A DNA stretch of 10,744 nt, from NCBI GenBank assembly GCA_003573635.1, contig QUTJ01031294.1, forward strand, positions 1 through 10,744. The letters run 5' to 3'. Positions 1 through 9,200 of this stretch are shown piece by piece. Origin of the DNA: Goniomonas avonlea (taxonomy: Eukaryota; Cryptophyceae; Goniomonadida; Goniomonadaceae). The position numbers and the translations under genes are program-made. Under the pieces are notes generated by a model. That model worked only from the letters and a program-made list of their open reading frames with translations, was not told the DNA's origin and ran no database searches. Position 1 is the first letter of the stretch; every line of letters starts with the position of its first letter.

Positions 1-61
<61 letters not shown>

Positions 62-65
62 CGCG
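1..65. repeat. (GA)n microsatellite followed by (CG)n
   Basis: A perfect GA dinucleotide run covers the first 57 bases and may extend beyond the window. A short alternating CG stretch follows. On the gene strand this is a CT tract downstream of the last recognised exon and might belong to the next acceptor. From 66 to 213 I see no further feature. Confidence 0.95.
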
Positions 66-213
66 AGCCGTGAGGTAGAGGCGTGGCCCAAAGCCCCTCC
101 TTCTAGTGTTAAGGCACTCCGGTGCTGATCTAGGCGGAAGGCATTGTCAGGTGGAGTTTGGCTGGGGCGGCACATGTCGCTTCCCATCGCTCTCCGAGAA
201 CAAAATTGCGCAC

Positions 214-291
214 CACGAGTGTTGCCGCGCGCTCCGATAGCTGGCGCAACTCAGTACGACAGTTCTCGAGCTCATGTAGTTCATGCGCCTC
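214..291 (-). CDS. Coiled-coil exon (26 codons)
   Basis: The acceptor is GCAACAAAGCGGCAG and the donor GTGCGC at 213. Phase 0. The peptide begins EAHELHELENCRTELRQLSE and ends RAATLV, strongly helical. A donor 3 nt earlier would drop the last Val. The frame stays open beyond, so the 3' end is less sure than the 5' part. Nothing further to the left looks coding. Confidence 0.65.
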
Positions 292-3200
292 CTGCCGCTT
301 TGTTGCATCGTGCAGCAAGGTCGTGCCGTGATGTCCCGAGTCGAGAGGGATCCTGGGAAAGATTAGACTACAGGGGGGCGACAAGTCAAACACTTTACTG
401 CAGCGTGCAGAAGGTAGTCGTGATGCCCCGAGTCGAAAGAGACCCTGGGGAATATTAGACTACAGGGGGGCGACAGCTCAAACTGGTTACACAGTTTCAA
501 AAACGGTGAAATTGATTACAAACGGATAATGATCATAATCACAATTGATTACAAAACACTGTCGCCCCCCTGGAACCCAAGCAGCAGAGAGTCTGCAGAG
601 GTTACCTCGTTTTCAAGCCAAATGCTGACAAGCTTACACCATTAGAGATATTGTTATGGTAGACTAGTTTTGTCTGCAGCAATGTGAAACCGCCCCCACC
701 CCCCACACCACGCCATGTGCCCGCGCCCATCACGATCATGCCAACCAGCCCCCCACAGGTTCTAATACTGCAGTGCACTGTGTGGCAAATGTAACGTGTG
801 TCATGTGCCCGCGCCCATCACGATCATGCCAACCAGCCCCCCACGTGTTTAAGTTCCAATATGGTGTGGCAAATCTGTAGAGATGTCCAGTTCGGTCTCC
901 GTTCCTAGTCTCAGCAATATTAGCAGAGAAGAACACAGAAGAGCAGGGAAAGATTAGAAACTCCTCGACAACAACAAAAAACCTGATTGACTCACTCGCG
1001 GATTGCAGTTACGATTGGGGGCAGATCGCTGCTGGAGGCAATTGTGTCATGGCAGGCCATGTCTTCGATTTCGGGAGAGGCACCGAGTTCTCGAATCTGA
1101 GTGAACGTCAGCCCATCTATCTTAGGGACCAGACGTAGAAGGAACGGGGACCGAAAGGATCGGGGAGGGGGGGGGCTTTTTGGGGGGGAACTTTTGGTCC
1201 ATGTGTGGCCCTCACCACCCCAAGACTAAGCTGCCCCACACCAGAGAGCGAGAGAGAGAGACGGGAGCAAGTAGGAGTAGGGAGAGAGGGGAGAACAAGG
1301 GTTACCGACTCCCATCTCTCACTCACACACCTGCTGTTGCAATGCGTCTCCTTCGGCGCCAAGCAGTGTGTTTTGGGACCAAAGGGTTTCTCGCTCAACC
1401 TGGGTGAGTGGTTATGAAGGTGGACGAACAGGCGCGTCAACCAGTGTGTTTTGGCCAATTTTTGGGGCATAAGGGTCTCGCTCAACCTGGGTGAGTGGTT
1501 ATGAAAGAGGACGAACAGGCGGCGTCAAGCAGTGTGTTGAAGGGTTTCTCGCTCAACCTGGGTGCGTGGTTAAGAAGGAGGGCGAACACACGTCAAGCAG
1601 TGTGTTTGGGGCAAAAGGGTTTCTCGCTCAACCTGGGTGCGTGGTTAAGAAGGTGGACGAACAGGCGGCGTCAAAGCAGTGTGTTTTGGAGCACAAGGAT
1701 TTCTCGCTCAACCTGGGTGAGCTTTTGAAAAACTACGCACTTTTGGTCTAGGAGACCAAGTCCGAGGAACAGTTCGACGGGAATGAGGCCGATCAGACCA
1801 CAACACACACACTCACAACGGAAAAATGAGAGACACTAGCAGAGAGTTATGACAAACAGGCGGCGTCAAGCAGTGTGTTTTGGGACACAAGGATTTCTCC
1901 CCCCCCTGGGTGCGTGTGAGAATTCCAGTCAATTTAGGTGCTGATAGGTCGCGATTGGTCAACTATTGTTCGGATCGTCTTGTCCTTTAAGGAGAGAGGA
2001 AATAAGGTGGTGCATTGTAGCTCCTCTCAAAAGTTTCAGATCGATCTGCGGACCATCGTGCAATCCCCCACCCTATTTTTTGTGTGTACAATGGTGTTTT
2101 GACGATATCGTATGTCTGAGGAATATAGCCACAAGAGATCACTGTCATACCAGACCCGTTTGTGTCAGAGATTACACAAACACAAGACCAAAGCCTCCGT
2201 ACCTCATCGCTCGCTCATCGCTCCTAGCCTCATTTCCCTCGCCACTCCTTCTCTTACTCTTCCAACGACTCTTACCTCAACATCCTGTAACTCTTCTTGC
2301 AGCAATTTTTTTCGGTTGTTACTGCTGCTAATAGCGTCGTGTACCCAGCCGCTTCCTCTTTCGTCGGATTGAAAGCCCCGTCAGTACTCCCCCTTCCCTC
2401 CACCCATTTCCCTCGCCGCTCCCCTTCTTACTCTTCCAACGACTCTTACCTCAGCATCCTGTAACTCTTCTTGCAGCAATTCCTTTTCGGCTGTTACTGC
2501 TGCTAATAGCGTCGTGTACCGAGCTGCTTCCTCCTCTCGCCGGATTGAAAGTTCCGTCAGTGCAGTTTCATCCTGGCGCGGAGTAAGCAGAGAGACAACG
2601 AAGGAGAGAGTGCGTGCGATTCTGAGTGCGGTTCCTTTCGGGTGCTACTGCTGCTACAGGGGGGCGACAGCTTAAACTGGTTACACAGTTTTGTAATCAA
2701 TTGAGAATATGATCGCTATCCATTTGTATTCAATGACTAGAACATCTTTTGAAACTGTGTAACCAGTTTCAGCTGTCGCCCCCCTCTAGCAGTGTCCCGT
2801 ATCGTGGAGCTTCCTCCTCTCGCCGGATAGAAAGCTCCGTCAGTGCATCCCTGGTGCGGAGTTTCATCCCTGGTGCGGAGTAGGCAGGGAGAGAGGGAAA
2901 GAGAGAGCGCGTGAGTGACATGCGTGGGATTCTGGGTGCAATTCTTTTTCGGGTGCTATCGCTGCTAGCGGTGTCCTGCAGCTTCCTCCTCTCGTCGGAT
3001 TGAAAGCTAGTGCGGTTTTGTCCTGGTGCCGAGGTAACTCAGATTTATGGGAATAGCGACAAGGCAATAATCCCAGGGACTTACGTCTATGAGGGACAAA
3101 ACCACCCCTAGGAGGTGGCTGGACTCGTCTTGGTGCGGAGCTATTCTACGCAGGAGACAGAGAAGGAGACAGTGCGCGAGAGGTGACGAAGGGGGAGGGG

Positions 3201-6200
3201 AGAGCGTGTGTGCGAGATTACGACGATTAGTGGGTGTGAGACAGGATGTGAACGAGAAACGTTCCAGGAGCAACTTCATGCAGCACATTCGGAGCTCATT
3301 TTCGAGCGAGAACGGAGGAGATAACAGAGATATCATAGGCATTCATACACAGAAAGCAACTCCAATCAACTCCCGCTCCTATCAGCACACAGATGCATTC
3401 CCTCAGCTCACACGCACTCTCTCTTCTTCTTCATTTCACACGCACCCCCTCACGAAATCTCCCTTGAACACACCTCCAGAATCTTTGCTGCCATGGCCTC
3501 GTGCTCAGTCTTCAGGGCCGCAAGTTCAGTCTGCGAGGGGTTAGAGGGGGGCGACAGCTCGAACTGGGAACACATTTTTTTGTAATCAATTGATATTATG
3601 ATCATTATCTGTTTGTAATCAATGACTACAAACTGTGGAACCAGTTTGAGCTGTTGCCCCCCCCTGTACCGAGACCAACACCAACACCAGTCTAGTGCCG
3701 GAAACAGATTGTATTGGTCACTGTCGCTCACTGTCGCTGTCCCTGTTCTGGTGATTCTCTCTGGTACCGCATCTCTGCTGTATGTCACAGTCGTGGTCAC
3801 TGGCATTCATCGTAGCACTGTCACTGTCAGGCAAACTTGAGGGCTCACAACCGCACGACTCGCAGACAGCACCTGGAGAGATACGATCCGATCACTGGAG
3901 ATCTGCTTCCACTGGGCAACGGAGGCAGAAAGAACGAGCAGGTTGTCAGTCGCCCTGTGAGATCGCGTCGGCGGTGGGGACGCTGCTAATTTCACTTTGT
4001 GGAGCTGACTTGCGTATGGGCGTTGAAGTATAATTTTAAAAAGTCAAACTTTCCATATGTGTTCTCAGGACTAGCATGTGTTAACGGAATACAATAGTAT
4101 GGTTTTGGAATAAAACCTGCCTCTATCCCAAACAGGTGATTTGCTGTGATCTTACAGTAGTCAACGCTGAAACATGACAAAGGAAGGCCCGTGCTACAAT
4201 CAATCTCCCTCTCCCTCCCTCTCTCCCTCTCCTAGGGACCGGTGGCCGCTCAGCGGTTCCTGAATAGCTTGAATCCTCTCTTTCTCTCTCTCCATATCTC
4301 TCGGAGGACACGTCATCTCCGAGCAAGCAACTGCCGCTCCGGGTGTGAGTCGGTACAAACGCGGGATAACAGACAGATTCGGCACCAATATCTGTGGACC
4401 TCGAACATTTTCAAGATGCCGCCACCCGCACGGTACCGTGCCTGGAGAGGGAGAGGGAGAGAGAGAGGGAGAGGGAGAGGGAGAGGGAGGGAGAGAGAGG
4501 GAGAGAGAGACAGGATTCGTCATTCAAGAACCGCTGAGCGGCCACAGACCCCTGTGGTCCTGCCTAAGGCACGGAGAGAGGGGGAGAAGTAGCAAACTCA
4601 CCCCATCAGGCACGCCCGGAGCTCTCGCGACGGCTCAACGTCTGGGTTGCTTCTAGAGGCATATCGCGCCTGTTTAGGACTTTGGGATCAGGAAAATGCC
4701 AAATTCCCTCTCTCCCGCACCGTCACGAGATCACCAAACATCCCTTTCTGGAAGGGGGGGGGGAGGGGGATGCTAGGGAGGGGGGAGGCTCAACTTCTGG
4801 CCTGAGGCATGTCGAAGGCTTTGAGGTCAGATCATCCTCCTCCCTCTGCCTCTCTTATCTCCTCCTCTCCGCTCTTCCCTCCACCTCTCCTCCTCTCCTC
4901 CTCTCTCTTCTCCCTCCCTCTTCCTCTCCTCTCCTCCTCTCCCGCCCTCTGACGGCACGAGAGCAACAAGGGCGGAGAATGCTGGAGACTCAACGTCCTG
5001 CATGTCGCACCTGTTCAAGACTCTGGGATCAAATCATGCCTCGCTCTCCGCCTCTCCTCTCCCATCCCCTGTCCGCCGTTCTTCTCCTCTCTCCTCCCCT
5101 TCTCTTCCTCTCTCCGCCTCTCCTCTCCATCCTCTCTCCTCTCGCTTCTCCTCCCTCCCCCACTTCCCTCCTCTCTCCATTTCTCCTCCTCCCCCTCCTT
5201 CTCCTCTCTCCTCTCCTCCCCTGTCCCTCCCTCTCTCCCTTTCTTCTCCTCTCCCTCCCTGCTCGCCGTCACCCAGCTTAACACACACCGAATTACCTGA
5301 TATTCGAGAGTGTTGACTCGCTCGCGCATCTGCTCCAGTTCTTCTTCCAGGCGCTGTCGTTCAGTCTGTCGAGGCAATGACCAGTAAAAGATCTCATCAC
5401 CTCACAGAATCGGCCAGTGACTGTGTGAAAAGCCTACCCGCGCGTCCAAATCATCGTTGGGTTTTCATCTCAAGGCCAGCAGATTTCGCCCTCCCTCCCT
5501 CCCTCCCTCCCTCCCTCCAGCCCTCTCTCTCTGCGTCTGTGAAGCTCCTGCAGTGGCAAAAAAAGTCCTGACCTCTGAAGCATCGAGAGAATGCCCCATT
5601 ATTTCAGACTCGCGAGCTCCTTCCTCAAAGTGTTTCTCAGAGGCCGCAGTCTGCTCTCGTCGGATCGCTTCCGTCTGCAGTGGTCGGTTACTTTCGCTGC
5701 CCCCCCCCACCCTTCACCCTCGTGAACTTTGAATTTCAAAGAGTTTGGCGAGAAAGATACAGGTATCGTTGAATGGCCTCGCCGATTGAGTTTCTGCGGC
5801 CTCACACTGTTTCCCACAGCTGTCCCTGTCCGTGTTTCCGTGTCTGCCCAATCGTCACAATCATCAATAGTCACTGTCACAACGACGACCCCCATCACCA
5901 CACCTCGACCACCGCCATCCCCACGTTGACGACAGCCATCACCACCTCGACCACCGCCATCACCACCTCGACCACCGCCATCACCACACCTAGACCACCG
6001 CCATCACCACCTCGACCACCGCCATCACCACCTCGACCACCACCATCGCTCCGGCGATGGAGACGAGATGGTGGTGGTGGTGGCGATTATGAGGATCATT
6101 ATTGTTCTCGTGCCTTCTGGTGAAAACCACGTACTAGTACGTGAAACACGTAGCCGTACGCGCAAACATGACTTTTCCAAAGAGGTTGAGCCAATGGTGC

Positions 6201-9200
6201 TCGTGGATGGATAACTAGAGCGACGCCACAAAGGGGCCAATTTCCTCCCCTTTTCCCAAGCAGATCAGTTCATTGGTCTGCTATCTATTGGGAGCCGTGG
6301 ACTAGTACGTTTACGTAGTCAGAAGGCACTAGATCTCCACCAGCAACAAAAATTCTTTTCTCTCAAAGTTTCCGGAGTCCAGGTCATATTAGTTTTCGTG
6401 AAACCGCGAAACTAGCAAACATCTCAAACAATTTGCGTACAGTCTCAAGAAGCTTTTCGGCTTCGACTCGAAGTTGGCTTTGCTCATCGACTTTTGCCTG
6501 CGCTTCAGGTCAGAAGAGGGAGAGAGGAGAGAGGGAGAGAGATGGAGCGAGGGAGATGGAGAAAGGACAGAGGGAGGGACTCCAATCCGCTGGGTTTGCC
6601 GCACAAGATCTTCCTGACCCACGCAAAACCTGGCCCAAGGCGTCAAAAATCAAGCCAACATTTTGACGATCTGACGAGCAGGTTTTTTCCCAATCGACAA
6701 TACAAATTGTGCGTATTTTGGTGAATGTTTGTCTAAACTGATGCCGATTTGATGCGCAACACGCCCCAATCCGCCCACACACCCCACACCCCCACTCACT
6801 TGAAGGGCTTCAACTTGTTCACGGCAGGAGTCGCGCAGTTCCTGCTCTGCAGCCTTGCATTGCTGGCCCCAAGCGATCGCTGTGCCTTCGAGCAGACTGG
6901 ACACGGCCCCGAGTGACTTGCCCTCTCTGCAGCCGTGTTCAAAATGCGGCTCCCGGATCTAACTCCACAAGCTCCCACTTCTTTCCAAAATCTTCCACTT
7001 TTTCAAACCCACGAAGGAAGCAGGTTGACCTTTCTGCGGGCGTACGATAACGCAACAAGCCCAAGTAACACCCTTAAACCAGGAGCAGCAATCAGATACA
7101 TGTATTGACGCACGATAACGCTTTGGCACCTATCTGACTCATCAGCCGCTTTTGAGACGCTCAGTAGTTCACAGAGAGAGGGCGACAGAGGGGGGCGGGG
7201 GGCACAGAGAGACAGACAGAGGCGCTGAGGTTGGAACACCCTCGACCCGGACTAGCTACGAACAGATGGCGGCTCAATCCAGGATCGGTACACAGCGACG
7301 CTGTTGACGATCAAAAGATCGACGTACTCGAGAGCCAAGTCTCGCAGCGTGCGCAGTGCAGCTACTTCGGCAGAGAGAGCATTGAAGTTGTCTTGCAGAC
7401 CAGAGAGTTGATCGAGGGCGTCTTCTTTCTCGGCTATCGCAGACGCTGCCGCAGCGCGCAGGACAAGGACTGGCGCGATCAACGTCTCTGCCGCAAGAGA
7501 CAGGCGGTCAGCAAAGGGATATCTTTGATTTATGTCTCCTAGCTTTCTCCTTTCTCGGTGTCTCTCCACCCTGTCTCCCAGTCTCCTTGTATGCGTAGTT
7601 TCTGTCGCTGACGTTGCTGCAGGAACTGGACACCGCTGACGTGATGAACGTCTCTGCCACAGGCAGAGGGGCCTGTCTGAGTGTCTGTGTCTCTATCCTT
7701 TGGGTGCAAGGTGGTAGAGAGCACAGTTCGAGAGGAGCACAGTTCGAGAGGAGCACAGTTCGAGAGGAAGTGAACAGGAGCACAGTCATGGGCAGCAAGT
7801 GAACCTGGGCCATTGTTGCAGTTTTCCGATAGCAATCAGAGGCGATACACCGAGATTTCAATCAAGCCAGACCCAGAGGATGCAGCGATACAGGTATCTC
7901 AGATCTGATCTACCATCCCTCTCAGATCTGATCTACCATCCCTCTCAGATCTGATCTACCATCCCTCTCAGATCTGATCTACCATCCCTCTCAGATCTGA
8001 TCTACCATTTGGTTTTAAAAGCCGTTACCAGTGGCAGCCAGCGTCTCCGCCTTGCGTGCCCTCAGCTCTTCCGTAATGGACACGAGTTTTTCACACGCGT
8101 CTGTTTTCTCTGCCACCTCCAGGGCTAGCGCCTCATGCGCCTGCTGCTTCGCCTCCAGCCTTGTGCGATACATGTGAACGTCAGCTTTGGCTCGTTCGAA
8201 CTCCTCCTCGTGGCCTTCGCGCCTAACGTCAATGTCAAACTCAACGTCAATACCACGCACGCTGATTGAAGAGATTGGTATGTGTCAGCGTCACGTGCAC
8301 AAAAAAGGACGCGCACACTCGGGGAGACAGGCCCGTCACCAAGCACAATAGACGCACGGTAGCCACAGAAACAAAAGCATCCAGTAGTCAGCAGTAACGA
8401 TCAGCATTGAATACCACGATATCACACCACAATCAACACAATTGCAACTATCACACGTCTCCGAGTCACGTCAGATCACGTGCTCCAGGTTCAGGACAGA
8501 GCCTGTGTGCACGAGAAAGGACGCGCACACTTGCGGAGACCGCCCAGACAACAAACTATAGGCGTGACAACTGCGCTCACAGCGATGTGATGGCACGCGG
8601 CGGCGAACGCCAGCCACAGCAAACCCTCACTCCTCCCTCTCTCACCCTCACCGCAGTCACCTCACCGCCCTTGCACCCTGCCCCACCCCACTGCACACCC
8701 TCGCCCTCACTAAACCATACCAGTAGTCAGCTTCTAAAACGCTGTGCTCGAGAGAAGCACAACGGGCCCCGAGGCGGCGCACTTCGTCCACCAGCACAGA
8801 CGCTTTCCCTGCCTCCTCCGACGTTTTAGTTTTCTCCTGTTGAAACGCTCGGTATCAGAGAATCAAGCTGACCCCCCGCGTTGTTCACCCTGGGCGCTCG
8901 GTGGGGCTGAGGCATGTGCCTGTGGCTGTGGGCGCATCTGCAAATTTTGGGAACTGTGGGTCAACCTCCCAGGAACCGCTGCTCCACACGAGTGATGGTC
9001 CATACAGACAGCTCCCCCTTCATTGATCTGCTGTCTCACACGCGCTCTCGCACACGCGCGCGAGCGCACTTCTCACACTGCGAGTAATGCCCATACAGAC
9101 AGCTCCCCCTGGCATATATACTTTCACATAATATAGATTACATAAAAAACACATATTACATGTGTATGATGTCTCCGATAATATATATACAGATATATAT

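Larger units (their letters stand above)
2229..3022. repeat. Tandem array of four exon-bearing units
   Basis: Four copies of the 123-nt exon with parts of its introns lie head to tail in gene orientation. Copies 1 and 2 share the acceptor side and lose the donor side. Copies 3 (intact) and 4 share the donor side and GTAAGAGTCGTTGGAAGAG. This pattern points to repeated unequal exchange or slippage with breakpoints inside the exon. Confidence 0.85.
4620..5040. repeat. Three degenerate copies of a 50-70-bp unit
   Basis: Near 4632-4700, 4788-4838 and 4985-5040, each reads roughly CTCAACGTCTG, then a GCATRTCG block, then GACTYTGGGATCA. They are separated by G-rich and pyrimidine-rich filler. The third copy holds the candidate 12-nt microexon. 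Confidence 0.6.

Noticed and set aside
1117-1485. 122-residue minus-strand ORF
   Set aside because: It runs across minisatellite units and G-runs; its sequence is explained by the repeats.
1960-2060. Possible exon after GGTCCGCAG (IDLKLLRGATMHH)
   Set aside because: No usable GT donor before the TGA, and it is not required by the phase of neighbouring exons.
3089-3544. 151-residue plus-strand ORF, and an overlapping frame reading ERETFQEQLHAAHSELIFE
   Set aside because: The second frame looks helical but has no GT donor after it and ends at TAA. It is opposite in strand to the gene; the ORF itself is basic and serine-rich without any motif. Probably chance or antisense.
4682-5281. 199-residue plus-strand ORF, the longest in the window
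   Set aside because: Almost all S, P and L from a CTCC-repeat tract; no domain. It is a low-complexity by-product and lies in an intron of the minus-strand gene.
7897-8008. CRISPR-like regular array
   Set aside because: The 23-bp units are contiguous with no spacers, and the host gene is eukaryotic.
8407-8829. 140-residue plus-strand ORF
   Set aside because: T/P/S-rich low complexity, partly antisense to the well-supported 8836-8721 exon.
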